64,000 nucleotides of DNA. Origin: Scatavimonas merdigallinarum (lineage in GTDB: Bacteria; Bacillota; Clostridia; Oscillospirales; Acutalibacteraceae). Both the position numbers and the translations under genes were made by a program. Below, piece after piece: positions 52,061 through 61,698 of this stretch (the first letter of the stretch is position 1; each line of letters starts with the position of its first letter). The notes below the pieces were generated by a model that did no database searches, was not told the origin of the DNA, and saw only the letters and a list, made by a program, of their open reading frames with translations. Location: the NCBI GenBank assembly GCA_018713055.1, contig DVFW01000026.1, forward strand, positions 62,001-126,000, written 5' to 3'.

Positions 52061-52573
52061 TCATAACCCTACAGCCTCCATAACGGCTTTTACGGTATTG
52101 TAAGGGGATTTGGACGCGGCAACCGTGTATTGTGCTGCAGCGCGATACAAAGGCATGCGCTGACGGTACAGTTTTTGCATGGCTCTGTCTTTATCCGGGC
52201 GCTGCAAAAGCGGGCGCTTTGTGTCGTTGCGCAGTCTATACCGGATTACAGGAAGCGGTACGTCCAGCAAAACAATGCGGCAGGTCTGCCGCAGAAGCTG
52301 TACGTTGCGTTCATACACAAGTGTGCCGCCTCCTGCGCTGATAATACAACCGTTTTTTTTTGCAAGCTGCTTTACAGCGGCATGCTCCAGATCGCGAAAA
52401 TATGCTTCTCCATACTTTGCAAAAATTTCGCTTATCGACATGTGCGCATTTTGTTCTATGTAATGATCCATATCAATAAACGGCCACCCGGTATTTTTTG
52501 CCAAAAGTTTTCCTATGGTTGTTTTGCCACATCCCATAAAACCGCACAAAACAATGTTTGCATTTTGTTCCAT
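52061..52573 (-). CDS. aroK: Shikimate kinase
   Basis: Phosphorylates shikimate at the 3-hydroxyl. Walker A GFMGCGKTT at residues 11-19; shikimate-binding DMDHYIE (Asp32/Asp34 region); SAGGG at ~78; lid arginine in RPLLQRPDKD. 170 residues. Downstream of aroE with a 36-bp gap. The aroE-aroK pair is separated from aroF by its own promoter and attenuator. Confidence 0.95.
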   Translation of the reverse strand: MEQNANIVLCGFMGCGKTTIGKLLAKNTGWPFIDMDHYIEQNAHMSISEIFAKYGEAYFRDLEHAAVKQLAKKNGCIISAGGGTLVYERNVQLLRQTCRIVLLDVPLPVIRYRLRNDTKRPLLQRPDKDRAMQKLYRQRMPLYRAAAQYTVAASKSPYNTVKAVMEAVGL

Positions 52574-52609
52574 TCTAATGTATTCCTTTACGTTTAACCT
52601 TCCAAAATT

Positions 52610-53452
52610 TTAAAATGTATTTTTCATGGCTTTTGCGCTGTCCAGGCACAACTTTTCAATGTCGCCGGCATCATACTGTGCGTTGTGCCAGATCTGGTGT
52701 GAAACGGCGGCCTGCCAGACAAGCATGGACATGCCGCCCAGCGCTTTTGCGCCGTTTGCCCGCGCCTTTTTAAGCAATAAGGTTTCCAGCGGATTGTAGA
52801 CTGCGTCAAATACATGAGAGCAGTTTGCAAGTACCTGGTCGGTGACAGGACAGGCGTCTGTATTTGGATACATTCCTACCGGTGTTGCATTGACCAGAAG
52901 GTCAATGTTACCCTCTATGCGGTCTAGCAGGCATGTGCTCAGATGTGCTGAGTGTATGCGGGTCATAAGTTCCCCTGCAAGGGCTGCCGCCATATTCAGA
53001 TCGTCCGGGCGTATGGCAATTGTCAGATCACAGCCGGCAAGAGCCGCCTCATAAGCCATTGTCCGCGCGACGCCGCCCGTTCCGAGAATTACCACCCGGC
53101 CTTTCAGCGGAATTTCTGCCGAGGACAAAGCTTTTAAAAAGCCGTCCGGGTCGGTTGTATAGCCCTGGGCAATTTCCCCGTTTGCAACGGTATTAACGCT
53201 GCCATACAGCGCGGCCTTTTTGTCAAGCTTATCCAGATACCGGATGATCCCCTGTTTATGCGGAATGGTAATATTATAGCCGTCAAGTTTTCTTAAAACA
53301 GTTTGGTAGCTTTGTGTAAGCTCCTGCGGTGCAATATCCAAAACGGAATATTGCGCGTCGATTCCGGAAAGCGCGAAAAGGCGCGTGTGGATAAAAGGCG
53401 ACATGGTATGCCCGATTGGGTGGCCAATAACGGCGTACGCTTTCTTTGACAT
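52610..53452 (-). CDS. aroE: Shikimate dehydrogenase
   Basis: NADPH-dependent reduction of 3-dehydroshikimate. Substrate-binding GHPIGHTMSP and NITIPHKQ (catalytic Lys), nucleotide-binding LGTGGVARTMA, then NATPVGMYP. 280 residues from ATG 53452 with GGAAAGAAGGG upstream; an in-frame start at 53506 would add 18 unconserved residues. Dehydroquinase (aroD/aroQ) is not in the window. Confidence 0.95.
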   Translation of the reverse strand: MSKKAYAVIGHPIGHTMSPFIHTRLFALSGIDAQYSVLDIAPQELTQSYQTVLRKLDGYNITIPHKQGIIRYLDKLDKKAALYGSVNTVANGEIAQGYTTDPDGFLKALSSAEIPLKGRVVILGTGGVARTMAYEAALAGCDLTIAIRPDDLNMAAALAGELMTRIHSAHLSTCLLDRIEGNIDLLVNATPVGMYPNTDACPVTDQVLANCSHVFDAVYNPLETLLLKKARANGAKALGGMSMLVWQAAVSHQIWHNAQYDAGDIEKLCLDSAKAMKNTF

Positions 53453-53533
53453 AATAAAACCCTTCTTTCCAGGTGAAAATTTGTTTAAGTTATCAAAATA
53501 CCGCATGGATTTGAAAAAATTACAATTTTGTTA

Positions 53534-53562
53534 TTGACAAAGGCTATGTTTACTAATAATAT
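53534..53562 (+). promoter_or_regulatory. Sigma-A promoter for acpP
   Basis: Perfect TTGACA (53534-53539), 17-bp spacer, TAATAT (53557-53562). The leader is about 140 nt, with no recognised element. Confidence 0.75.
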
Positions 53563-53708
53563 GTTTTTGTACTGATGTTATGCCGATTAGATTTTTACAG
53601 GTGGAGGAAAGCGTGCTTGTGTTATTGTAGCATAAAAGGCATAAATTTGTCCACAATACAATCATCTACAGGCAGTAAGAACAAAAATATACTTTGGAGG
53701 AAAGAGTT

Positions 53709-53936
53709 ATGGTACTGGAAAAGGTAAAGGCGATCCTTGCGGAGCAGTTTGATGTGGAGGAAGATTCTATAACAGCAGAAACGACAATTCAGGAAGAACT
53801 TGGCGCAGATTCGCTTGACGTTGTAGATTTGCTTATGTCCATTGAGGATGAATTTGAGATCGAAGTGCCCGACGAGGAAATTGAAAATATTAAAACCGTT
53901 GGCAATTTGGTCGAATACATTGAAAAAAAGGTGTAA
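53709..53936 (+). CDS. acpP: Acyl carrier protein
   Basis: 75-residue acidic four-helix protein that carries acyl chains on a phosphopantetheine arm. The attachment serine is Ser35 in GADSLDVVDL. ATG 53709 has GGAGG at eight bases; the track start at 53694 adds residues from the ribosome binding site. It stands alone, away from any fab cluster, with its own promoter and terminator. Confidence 0.95.
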   Translation: MVLEKVKAILAEQFDVEEDSITAETTIQEELGADSLDVVDLLMSIEDEFEIEVPDEEIENIKTVGNLVEYIEKKV

Positions 53937-53960
53937 AAACCGAAACACATACATTTCCTG

Positions 53961-53992
53961 AAAAAAGGGGGCGGACGAAACCGCCTCTTTTT
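53961..53992 (+). terminator. Terminator after acpP
   Basis: GGCGG / CCGCC core extended by A-run and CTTTTT arms, loop ACGAAA. The gap on to 54182 shows nothing further except a repeated TTTACAGAAGC. Confidence 0.8.
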
Positions 53993-54182
53993 ATTTATTT
54001 TTTGATCCTTTACAGAAGCGTTACATAAGAAAAACAATTTCTTCATAATTTGCTTTTATACTTTATTTACAGAAGCAATGATACAAAAAGCCGTATCTGT
54101 ACACAGAGCGGCGCGGTGCTGTTAGCAATCGAGCTGCCGCATTTCAAAACGGCGGTTTGTTGATATATGAAAAAAAGGAAAA

Positions 54183-54214
54183 GGCGGGAAGAACACCGAA
54201 GTGAACTTCCCGCC
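54183..54214. terminator. Terminator after nadC
   Basis: Perfect 9-bp stem GGCGGGAAG / CTTCCCGCC with T-rich tracts on both strands; serves nadB-nadC on the minus strand. Confidence 0.75.
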
Positions 54215-54222
54215 GGCTTTTT

Positions 54223-55062
54223 TTATGGGGCTGTGATCTTCATGGATATGTCGAGTGCGTGAACAGAGTGCGTCAGCGCCCCGATAGAGATAATATCGAC
54301 GCCTGTCTGTGCAATTTCCCTGAGCGTTTGCTGCGTAATACCGCCTGAAGCTTCTAGTAGGGCCTGTCCGTTTGTGATTTTTACCGCCTGTGCCATTGTC
54401 TGCGGCGCCATATTGTCCAGCATAATAATATCTGCGCCTGCCTGCAGCGCCTGCTGCAACTCTTCAAGCGTACGAACCTCTACCTCGATTTTAACCATAT
54501 GGCCAAGTTTCCCTTTCAGGGTCTCAACGGCGTTTGCAATACCGCCCGCCGCGTCAATGTGGTTGTCTTTGAGCATAGCGGCGTCTGAAAGATTATAGCG
54601 GTGGTTTTTGCCTCCGCCGGTTACGACTGCATATTTTTGCAGTGGACGCAGCCCCGGCAGGGTTTTTCTTGTATCTGTAATACCGGCTTTTGTTCCGCTG
54701 GTAAGCAAAACTGCCTGATGCGTGGCTGTTGCAATCCCGCTTAGATGCTGTAAAAGGTTTAAAGCGGTGCGTTCCCCTTTGAGCAAGGCTCTTGTGCTGC
54801 CGTTGATTTTTGCAATTACATCGCCTTTTTTCAACAGGTCGCCGTCGTGCTTATAAATTTCTGTAATTACACCCGGCTGTAAAAATGTAAAGACGCGCAT
54901 GGCTATATCTACTCCACATAAAACGCCGTCGGCTTTTGCAAGAAAATGCGCCTGTGATTGCTGCTGCTCGGGGATTAGATAGTCCGTAGTGGTGTCCAGA
55001 TAACTGATATCTTCCAAAAGGGCTGTTTGAATCAGATTGTCTATATAGATGGGGTTTAGCAT
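54223..55062 (-). CDS. nadC: Quinolinate phosphoribosyltransferase (carboxylating)
   Basis: Makes nicotinate mononucleotide from quinolinate and PRPP. Conserved TRKTLPGLR, GGGKNHRYNLSDA, KDNH and EVEV motifs; ISIGALTHS at the C-terminus. 279 residues from ATG 55062. An ATG at 55080 overlaps the nadB stop as ATGA and is an alternative; the family start fits 55062 better. Operon nadB-nadC. Confidence 0.94.
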   Translation of the reverse strand: MLNPIYIDNLIQTALLEDISYLDTTTDYLIPEQQQSQAHFLAKADGVLCGVDIAMRVFTFLQPGVITEIYKHDGDLLKKGDVIAKINGSTRALLKGERTALNLLQHLSGIATATHQAVLLTSGTKAGITDTRKTLPGLRPLQKYAVVTGGGKNHRYNLSDAAMLKDNHIDAAGGIANAVETLKGKLGHMVKIEVEVRTLEELQQALQAGADIIMLDNMAPQTMAQAVKITNGQALLEASGGITQQTLREIAQTGVDIISIGALTHSVHALDISMKITAP

Positions 55063-55076
55063 TTGTTTGCATCCTT

Positions 55077-56558
55077 TCATTCTGTTTTTTGCATACGGTT
55101 CTTTTTTAAAACATCTTCCAGGATCAGGCAGGCCACGGTGGCAAGGCTTTTGGCCTCTGTCAGATCATAGGAAAGAGCAAATCCGCCGGTTTCTATTAAA
55201 TGCAGAATTTCTTTTGCGCGCGCAAGGCCCTGCGGAACCGCTTCTGGATTTGGGATTACAAAATGCGTATGCTGCATAATTTTCCGAATTTCCGTACGCA
55301 GGCCATGCGGCAGCGGAGCGCCCTGTGCCCGGTACGATGTGGGACATGGTGCAAGCGGCTGCGCTTTATTCTTTTGCAGGCGGCGCATAATGTCATGCGC
55401 CGCTCTGCGGGAAAATACCAATGCTTCCAGCAAAGAGTTGCTGGCAAGACGGTTTGCGCCGTGCACGCCGGTATGGGAGCATTCGCCGGCGGCATACAGG
55501 CCTTCAACGCTGGTGCGTGCGTACAGGTCTACGTCTATGCCGCCCATAAGATAGTGCTGACATGGAAAAACGGGAATTTTATCCTTTGTAATATCTATGC
55601 CTTCTTCCAGACAGCGCGCATAAATCATTGGAAAACGGGTTTTAATAAATTGCGGGTCCTTGTGTGTAATATCCAAGTAAAAATTTTGACTGTTGGTAGA
55701 CTGGGATTCCAGAATAATAGCGTTTGAAACTACGTCGCGCGGGGCAAGCTCACCACGTTGGTCATATTTAAAGGCAAAGCGTTCCCCGTTACAATTGAGC
55801 AGCACAGCGCCTTCGCCGCGTACCGCTTCGCTGATTAAAAAGCGTTCGCGGTCATTTTCCGCCGCAAAAGCGGTGGGGTGAAACTGGATCCAGCTTATAT
55901 TGCGAATATTTGCGCCCAGCCTGTGCGCTAGCCTGACGCCGTCGCCCGTGGCAATTGCGGAATTTGTGGTATATTCGTATACCCGCCCAATTCCGCCGGT
56001 GGCCAGTATGCAGTACCGCGCAGCAACCGTTTTGGGCGTGCCATCCTGTAAAATATGGGCGTAAAAACCGTTTGGCACCTTATCCAGGGCAAAAACCAGC
56101 GTGTTTTCCAGGATCTCAGCATTTGTGCGCTGCCGCACTGCACCGATCAACGTATCGGTAATTTCTTTGCCGGTGGAATCTTTATGGTGTACGATCCGGT
56201 GGCGGGAGTGCCCGGCTTCCAGCGTCATCAGCAAATGTCCCTTTTTGTCGCGGTCAAAGTCCACGCCCATTTCCCGGAGCTTTAATACGTCTTTGGGCCC
56301 TTCTGTTACAAGAACCTCAATAGCGGCAAGATTGTTTTTATACTTGCCGGCAATTAACGTGTCTGCAATATGCAGCTTGAAATTGTCATGATCCTGATCC
56401 AGCACCGCGGCAACGCCGCCCTGCGCAAGCGAGCTGTTGGAAAGCGCAAGCCCCCGCTTGCAAATCAGCAACACGCTGACGCTTTTGTCAAATTGTAAAG
56501 CGGCATACAGCCCTGCCGCCCCGGCACCGATGATAATCACGTCGTATTGTTTTTTCAT
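55077..56558 (-). CDS. nadB: L-aspartate oxidase
   Basis: FAD enzyme that oxidises aspartate to iminoaspartate for NAD synthesis. FAD-binding IIGAGAAGLYAAL near residue 9, SSLAQGG, FHPTAF, HYLMGGI and GECSHTGVHGANRLASNSL in parts (GVHGANRLASNSLLE) are all typical of the succinate dehydrogenase/NadB flavoprotein group. 493 residues. The dedicated C-terminal domain is present. Fumarate rather than oxygen is the likely electron acceptor in an anaerobe, as inference. Confidence 0.94.
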   Translation of the reverse strand: MKKQYDVIIIGAGAAGLYAALQFDKSVSVLLICKRGLALSNSSLAQGGVAAVLDQDHDNFKLHIADTLIAGKYKNNLAAIEVLVTEGPKDVLKLREMGVDFDRDKKGHLLMTLEAGHSRHRIVHHKDSTGKEITDTLIGAVRQRTNAEILENTLVFALDKVPNGFYAHILQDGTPKTVAARYCILATGGIGRVYEYTTNSAIATGDGVRLAHRLGANIRNISWIQFHPTAFAAENDRERFLISEAVRGEGAVLLNCNGERFAFKYDQRGELAPRDVVSNAIILESQSTNSQNFYLDITHKDPQFIKTRFPMIYARCLEEGIDITKDKIPVFPCQHYLMGGIDVDLYARTSVEGLYAAGECSHTGVHGANRLASNSLLEALVFSRRAAHDIMRRLQKNKAQPLAPCPTSYRAQGAPLPHGLRTEIRKIMQHTHFVIPNPEAVPQGLARAKEILHLIETGGFALSYDLTEAKSLATVACLILEDVLKKNRMQKTE

Positions 56559-56660
56559 ATTTTGCGCTGCCTTTCGGTATATATTTGCATAAAATGTCAG
56601 AACTTGGATATAATAATCATTTTATCATAAAGAAGGTACAATGAAAATAGTTTTTTATAG

Positions 56661-56689
56661 TTGACCGCTTTTGTACGTTATGGTACAGT
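56661..56689 (+). promoter_or_regulatory. Promoter for hflX
   Basis: TTGACC (56661-56666), 17-bp spacer, TACAGT (56684-56689). Confidence 0.6.
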
Positions 56690-56728
56690 AAAAAAATAAA
56701 ATTTAAATAAAATTTAGAAGAGGTATGT

Positions 56729-57979
56729 ATGGAGCTGTTTGAAAACGAGGTAAAACCACAGCGGGCACTGTTGGTGTCTTTAGATACGGGTGAGTACGAT
56801 GCACAGGCGTCTTTGGACGAGTTGTTTGAACTGGCGCACAGCGCCGGTGCAGAGACGGTGGCCAGTATGATGCAGAAGCGAGATAAACCGGAAACGGCAA
56901 CATGTGTAGGAACAGGCAGGCTTAAGGAAATTGCTGATTTTTGCAAAAATGAAGAGATCGATCTTTTGATTTTCGACCGCGAATTGTCGCCCACGCAGAT
57001 TCGCAATATTGAAAGCGAAACAGACGTACGTGTAATTGACCGGACCATGTTGATTTTAGATATTTTTGCACTGCGCGCACGTTCCCGGGAGGGGAAACTG
57101 CAGGTTGAGTTTGCCCAGCTGCAATATATACTGCCCAGACTGACCGGGAAAGGGGCCGAAATGTCGCGCCTGGGCGGCGGGATTGGAACAAGGGGACCCG
57201 GTGAGACAAAGCTGGAAACAGACAAACGCCATATCAGAAGGCGGATGGAAACGATTAAAGAGCAGATTACGGCGATTGAAAAGCACCGCGGGCAGATCAG
57301 GCGCCGCCGTGAAAAGAACGGCGTGATCACTGTAGCGATTGTTGGATATACCAATGCGGGAAAGTCCACATTGATGAATTACCTGACAGACGCGGGGGTT
57401 TTAGTACAGGACAAGCTGTTTGCAACGCTTGACCCTACCTCCAGAGCGCTAAAGCTGCCAAGCGGCGTAACTGTTTTGTTGACCGATACGGTCGGCCTTG
57501 TCCGGCGCCTGCCGCACCATTTGGTGAATGCGTTTAAATCCACGTTGGAGGAAGCCGCGCAGGCCGATATTATTTTAAACGTGTGCGACGCTTCCAGCGA
57601 AGAAGCGCAGGCGCATCTAAAGGTTACAAGGGAACTTTTAGACGATCTTGGCTGTGCAGACCGGCCGGTGATCCCGGTGCTCAATAAGTGCGATCTTGTA
57701 AATGGGCTGGAAGATATCCCCATGATCGGCAATGCTGTGCGAATCAGCGCGAAAAATGGAAAAGGGATTGACAAGCTGCTGCAGGCAATTGAAGACCATT
57801 TGCCGGTTAAAATAAAAAAGGTACTGCTTTTGCTCCCATTTTCAAAGGCCGGGCTTGTGGCGGAAATCCGTGAAAAGGGGACGCTTCTGTCGGAAGAATA
57901 TAAAGAGCAGGGTATTGCCGTTACAGCTCTTTTGGACGCGCAGATGCTCAGCAGGGTGCAGGCATATATAGAAGCGTAG
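56729..57979 (+). CDS. hflX: Ribosome-associated GTPase HflX
   Basis: GTPase that binds and splits stalled 70S ribosomes. Residues 1-195 form the HflX N-terminal domain and its helical linker (GTGRLKEI, RARSREGKLQVE, GGIGTRGPGETKLE); the G domain starts at ~200 with G1 GYTNAGKS (206-213), G3 DTVGLVRRLPHHLV and G4 NKCD. 416 residues is normal. AGAAGAGG precedes the ATG. Divergent from nadB. Confidence 0.95.
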   Translation: MELFENEVKPQRALLVSLDTGEYDAQASLDELFELAHSAGAETVASMMQKRDKPETATCVGTGRLKEIADFCKNEEIDLLIFDRELSPTQIRNIESETDVRVIDRTMLILDIFALRARSREGKLQVEFAQLQYILPRLTGKGAEMSRLGGGIGTRGPGETKLETDKRHIRRRMETIKEQITAIEKHRGQIRRRREKNGVITVAIVGYTNAGKSTLMNYLTDAGVLVQDKLFATLDPTSRALKLPSGVTVLLTDTVGLVRRLPHHLVNAFKSTLEEAAQADIILNVCDASSEEAQAHLKVTRELLDDLGCADRPVIPVLNKCDLVNGLEDIPMIGNAVRISAKNGKGIDKLLQAIEDHLPVKIKKVLLLLPFSKAGLVAEIREKGTLLSEEYKEQGIAVTALLDAQMLSRVQAYIEA

Positions 57980-57981
57980 CG

Positions 57982-58009
57982 CAACGGGCGGACGGATTGT
58001 CTGCCCGTT
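57982..58009 (+). terminator. Stem-loop after hflX
   Basis: CAACGGGCGGA / TCTGCCCGTTG, loop CGGATT(G), followed by a weakly T-rich stretch; probable partial terminator before the DUF951 gene. Confidence 0.6.
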
Positions 58010-58070
58010 GTATTTCTTGAGTAGAAATGATATAATAAAATTTAAAACAGGTAAAAGGAGGGGTTGCGCG

Positions 58071-58256
58071 TTGGATGTGCGGTTAGGCGATATACTGGAA
58101 ATGAAAAAGCCGCATCCATGTGGCAGCAAAACGTTTTCCGTGCTTCGTATAGGAATGGATTTTAAAATGAAATGCTGTGGCTGCGGGCATGAAATTATGC
58201 TGCCACGCGCCAGAGCGGAAAAAAACATAAAAAAAATTGTCCGGCAAGCGCGTTAG
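58071..58256 (+). CDS. DUF951 family protein
   Basis: 61 residues from TTG 58071, with AAAGGAGGGG at eight bases. KKPHPCGSKTF and KCCGCGHEIMLPR are the conserved motifs of this small Bacillota family; the cysteines (HPCG, CCGCG) suggest a metal-binding beta structure. Function unknown. Longer start at 58008 rejected because it lies upstream of the ribosome binding site. Probably cotranscribed with prfA. Confidence 0.88.
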   Translation: MDVRLGDILEMKKPHPCGSKTFSVLRIGMDFKMKCCGCGHEIMLPRARAEKNIKKIVRQAR

Positions 58257-58302
58257 CAGTATGCGCCAGAAGCTGTAAAATAAGAGAAAAGGTGGTTACA
58301 TA

Positions 58303-59376
58303 GTGCTCGAGAAGCTTGCAGTATTTGAAAAACGTTTTGAAGAGCTTACGCGTAAGCTTTATGATGGCGCTGTTGCGGCAGACCCGGAAAGGTATACGCA
58401 GATTATGAAAGAGTTTCGGACGCTTGAGCCGATTGCTTTAAAATACAGGGAATATAAAGAAGCGCAGGAGAGGCAAACCCAGGCAAAAGAACTGCTGCGC
58501 GAGCAGGGGATAGAAAAAGAGCTTAAAGAAATGGCGGAGCAGGAGCAGGCTGAGGCAAAGGCGCAGGCAGATGCTTTGGAGGAGGAGCTTAAAATTTTGT
58601 TGCTGCCCAAAGACCCCAACGACGACCGGAACGTGATTGTGGAAATACGCGGCGGCGCTGGCGGGGAAGAGGCGGCGCTGTTTTGCAGCGTGCTTTTTCG
58701 AATGTACAGCATGTATGCCGAAAAACGTGGATGGAATATAGAGCTTGTCAATGCAAACCAGACGGAACTGGGCGGCTATAAAGAGATTAGCTTTATACTG
58801 AGCGGTATGGGAGCATATTCCCGCTTGAAATTTGAAAGCGGCGTGCACCGGGTGCAGCGTGTGCCGGAAACAGAGTCGCAGGGGCGTATTCACACATCTA
58901 CTGTAACGGTTGCGGTATTGCCGGAAGTTGAGGACGTAGAAATGGAAATTAACCCCGCAGATCTGCAGATTGATACCTTTCGCAGCAGCGGCGCGGGGGG
59001 ACAGCATATCAATAAAACAGAATCGGCCATTCGCATTACGCATATTCCCACCGGCGTTGTGGTGGAATGCCAGGACGAACGCAGCCAATACAAAAACAAA
59101 GACAAAGCGTTAAAGGTTTTAAAGGCGCGTCTTTTACAGGCAAAGCAACAGCAACAGGCGGACGCGGTGGCGCAGGAAAGAAAAGCACAGGTTGGAACAG
59201 GCGATAGAAGTGAAAGAATTCGTACCTATAACTACCCGCAGGGGAGGGTTACGGATCACAGAATCGGCCTTACGCTGTATAAACTCGACGATATTTTGAA
59301 CGGCGCGTTGGATGAAGTGATCGACCCGCTGGTTACAGCATACCGGGCCAGGCAGTTGAAACAGGAAGCGCCGTAA
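58303..59376 (+). CDS. prfA: Peptide chain release factor 1
   Basis: Recognises UAA and UAG stop codons and triggers peptide release. The catalytic GGQ is at residues 232-234 in SSGAGGQHINKTE; ESGVHRVQRVPETESQGRIHTS is split by the codon-recognition domain in the usual way. 357 residues fits RF1 rather than RF2. GTG start at 58303 with AAAAGGTGG upstream. The methyltransferase gene prmC, often next to prfA, is absent; tsaC follows instead. Confidence 0.95.
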   Translation: MLEKLAVFEKRFEELTRKLYDGAVAADPERYTQIMKEFRTLEPIALKYREYKEAQERQTQAKELLREQGIEKELKEMAEQEQAEAKAQADALEEELKILLLPKDPNDDRNVIVEIRGGAGGEEAALFCSVLFRMYSMYAEKRGWNIELVNANQTELGGYKEISFILSGMGAYSRLKFESGVHRVQRVPETESQGRIHTSTVTVAVLPEVEDVEMEINPADLQIDTFRSSGAGGQHINKTESAIRITHIPTGVVVECQDERSQYKNKDKALKVLKARLLQAKQQQQADAVAQERKAQVGTGDRSERIRTYNYPQGRVTDHRIGLTLYKLDDILNGALDEVIDPLVTAYRARQLKQEAP

Positions 59377-59436
59377 AGACAGAACTTTCAGGGAAAGTTT
59401 ACAAATTATCCTTTGATTTTAACGAAGGAATGACGT

Positions 59437-60453
59437 ATGATGATAACACAGTTACTTAATGAAACACAAATTGAACAGGCCGCAGCAATTTTGCGCAGAG
59501 GCGGACTGGTTGCCATGCCAACGGAAACAGTCTACGGCCTGGGGGCCGATGCATTAAACGGCCGGGCTGTAGCCGGTATCTTCAGGGCGAAGGGAAGACC
59601 AATGGATAATCCGCTGATCGTCCATGTTGCAGATGTGCGGACAGTGGAAAAACTTACAAGCGTATTTCCTCCAAAAGCGCAGGCGCTTGCAGACGCCTTT
59701 TGGCCGGGGCCGCTTACTTTGGTACTGCCAAAGTCCGGCATTGTCCCAGAGCAGGTAAGCGCAGGGCTTGACACGGTGGGCGTGCGATTTCCTTCCCATC
59801 CTGCAGCACAGGCGTTAATTAAATTGGCGAAAACGCCGATTGCCGCGCCCTCTGCCAATTTATCGGGGAGTCCAAGCCCTACCACGGCGCAGCATGTGTA
59901 TCAGGATTTGTATGGAAGGATTGACGCAGTTTTAGACGGCGGGGCATGTGCGGTTGGGTTGGAATCGACTGTCCTTTCGTTGGCGCAGGACCCGCCGCGC
60001 CTTCTACGCCCGGGCGGCGTTACCCTTGAGCAGATGGAAGCTGTAATTGGCAACATAGAAGTAGACGCCGCGGTGCTGCACCGCCTGGCACGTGGGCAGA
60101 AAGCTGCAAGCCCGGGGATGAAATACAGGCATTATGCGCCAAAGGCGAAGGTGCTGTTAATAAAAGCAGACGATCAAAAATATATTGATTATGTAAATGC
60201 GCATGCGCAGGCATACGCCGGCGCGCTCTGTTATGAGGAGGATATTCCGAAACTTTCTGTAAAAACATATTCGCTTGGGAAAAAGGACGACAGCCGGGCG
60301 CAGGCAAACCGGCTGTTTGCCCAGTTGCGGAAGACAGATGAAGACGGGATTACCGTCGTTTATGCCCGTTGCCCTGTCACAGAGGGTATGGGTATGGCGG
60401 TATATAACCGGTTAATACGGGCAGCGGGATTTGAGGTGAAAACCCTTGCGTGA
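59437..60453 (+). CDS. tsaC: L-threonylcarbamoyladenylate synthase (Sua5 type)
   Basis: Makes threonylcarbamoyl-AMP for t6A37 in tRNA. Residues 10-200 are the YrdC domain (AMPTETVYGLGADA, KGRPMDNPLIVHV, PSANLSGSPSPT, ESTVLSL, LRPGGVT). Residues 225-338 are the additional Sua5 domain (KYRHYAPKAKVLL, RCPVTEGMGMAVYNRL). 338 residues identifies the long Sua5 form. The 3' end overlaps coaE by eight bases. Confidence 0.95.
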   Translation: MMITQLLNETQIEQAAAILRRGGLVAMPTETVYGLGADALNGRAVAGIFRAKGRPMDNPLIVHVADVRTVEKLTSVFPPKAQALADAFWPGPLTLVLPKSGIVPEQVSAGLDTVGVRFPSHPAAQALIKLAKTPIAAPSANLSGSPSPTTAQHVYQDLYGRIDAVLDGGACAVGLESTVLSLAQDPPRLLRPGGVTLEQMEAVIGNIEVDAAVLHRLARGQKAASPGMKYRHYAPKAKVLLIKADDQKYIDYVNAHAQAYAGALCYEEDIPKLSVKTYSLGKKDDSRAQANRLFAQLRKTDEDGITVVYARCPVTEGMGMAVYNRLIRAAGFEVKTLA

Positions 60454-61069
60454 TTTTGCAGTAATTGGGCTTACCGGCCCTACGGGATCAGGAAAGAGCA
60501 CATTTTCAGAATTTTTGAAAAAGCAGGGCTGTGCTGTAATTGACGCTGACGCGCTTGCAAGACAGGCTACAGCGTCTGAAACTGCCTGTGTACAACTGCT
60601 TGCCGGCGCGTTTGGCGAGGATATAAAAACACCCGGTGGCGGCATAGACCGCGCCTTACTTGCAGGCAGAGCTTTTGCAGACAGGGAAAGCACAGCGCTG
60701 TTAAACAGGATTGTGCACCCATGGGTATTTTTACAAACGCTTGCACAGATTAACCGGTACAGGCGGGAAAACAGGCGCCTGATTGTATTTGACGCGCCGG
60801 TTTTATTTGAAAGCAATGCAGACGTACTGTGCGATTTGGTTGTTTCTGTAATAGCACCTGCAGAAGTCAGGATTCAAAGAATTATGGAAAGAGACGGCCT
60901 TACCAGACAACAGGCGTTACAGCGCCTTTCGGCGCAGCAGCCTGAAAGCTATTACCGCCGGCAATCAGATGTTGTAATTGACGGCACGGAAGAATATATG
61001 CATTTAGAGCGGGCGGCTGTGCAGGTAGTGGCCTCTCTGCGGAAAAAACTGGGCGGTGTATATGGTTAG
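60446..61069 (+). CDS. coaE: Dephospho-CoA kinase
   Basis: Last step of coenzyme A synthesis. P-loop GPTGSGKS at residues 11-18, DADALARQ near 33, lid with RIQRIMERDGLTRQQA, and NDG-like VVIDGTEE near the end. 207 residues. TTG start at 60446 with GAGGTG seven bases upstream, inside the end of tsaC. Overlaps the transglycosylase gene by eight bases. Confidence 0.93.
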   Translation: MRDFAVIGLTGPTGSGKSTFSEFLKKQGCAVIDADALARQATASETACVQLLAGAFGEDIKTPGGGIDRALLAGRAFADRESTALLNRIVHPWVFLQTLAQINRYRRENRRLIVFDAPVLFESNADVLCDLVVSVIAPAEVRIQRIMERDGLTRQQALQRLSAQQPESYYRRQSDVVIDGTEEYMHLERAAVQVVASLRKKLGGVYG

Positions 61070-61652
61070 GAAAAAGAAAAAAACAGGGATGATCGTGCTG
61101 GCAGCAACGATTTTATTTACAGCCATTGCCATAATGGTGGCATTTTATGCGTTTTTAAGCGCCGGCAATGATTTTGAAAAGGCGGCGTATCCGATGAAAT
61201 ACCAGGATGAGATTGAAGCGGCTGCCTGGGAATACGGGGTGGATCAGGCGTTGATTTACGCGGTGATCCGGACCGAAAGCGGTTTTGACCCGGATGCGGG
61301 TTCCAGCGCCGGCGCGCTTGGGCTTATGCAGATCATCCCCGAAACGTTTGAATGGCTGCAAACCTATTATAACGGGGAAGTTACCATGGAGACGGAAATG
61401 CTGTACGACCCGCAGGTCAATATAGAATATGGTACAATGTTCTTAAAATTTCTTCTGGAGCGGTATGAACCGGAGGAAACTGCAGTAGCCGCATATAACG
61501 CCGGCTTTGGAGCGGTGGACCAGTGGCTTTCCGACAATGCATATTCGGATGATGGAAAAAGCCTGACGTATATCCCTTACCCGGAAACGGCAGAGTACGT
61601 GGTGAAAGTGGAAAACGCCAAAGAAAAATATAAACAGCTTTATCGATTATAA
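61062..61652 (+). CDS. Membrane-anchored lytic transglycosylase (SLT domain)
   Basis: Cleaves peptidoglycan glycan strands. Residues 1-8 are very basic, 9-33 form a single membrane anchor, and residues ~50-190 are the SLT/Slt70-type catalytic domain with Glu72 in IRTESGF, ALGLMQIIPETFEWL and AAYNAGFGAV. 196 residues from ATG 61062 (overlaps the coaE stop; GTG 61056 is less likely). The protein should face the outside of the membrane. Overlap chain tsaC-coaE-slt shows one operon. Confidence 0.92.
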   Translation: MVRKKKKTGMIVLAATILFTAIAIMVAFYAFLSAGNDFEKAAYPMKYQDEIEAAAWEYGVDQALIYAVIRTESGFDPDAGSSAGALGLMQIIPETFEWLQTYYNGEVTMETEMLYDPQVNIEYGTMFLKFLLERYEPEETAVAAYNAGFGAVDQWLSDNAYSDDGKSLTYIPYPETAEYVVKVENAKEKYKQLYRL

Positions 61653-61698
61653 CGACAGTGTAACCGGTAAGAATAAAGCTTGAAAGGATGGATAGGAT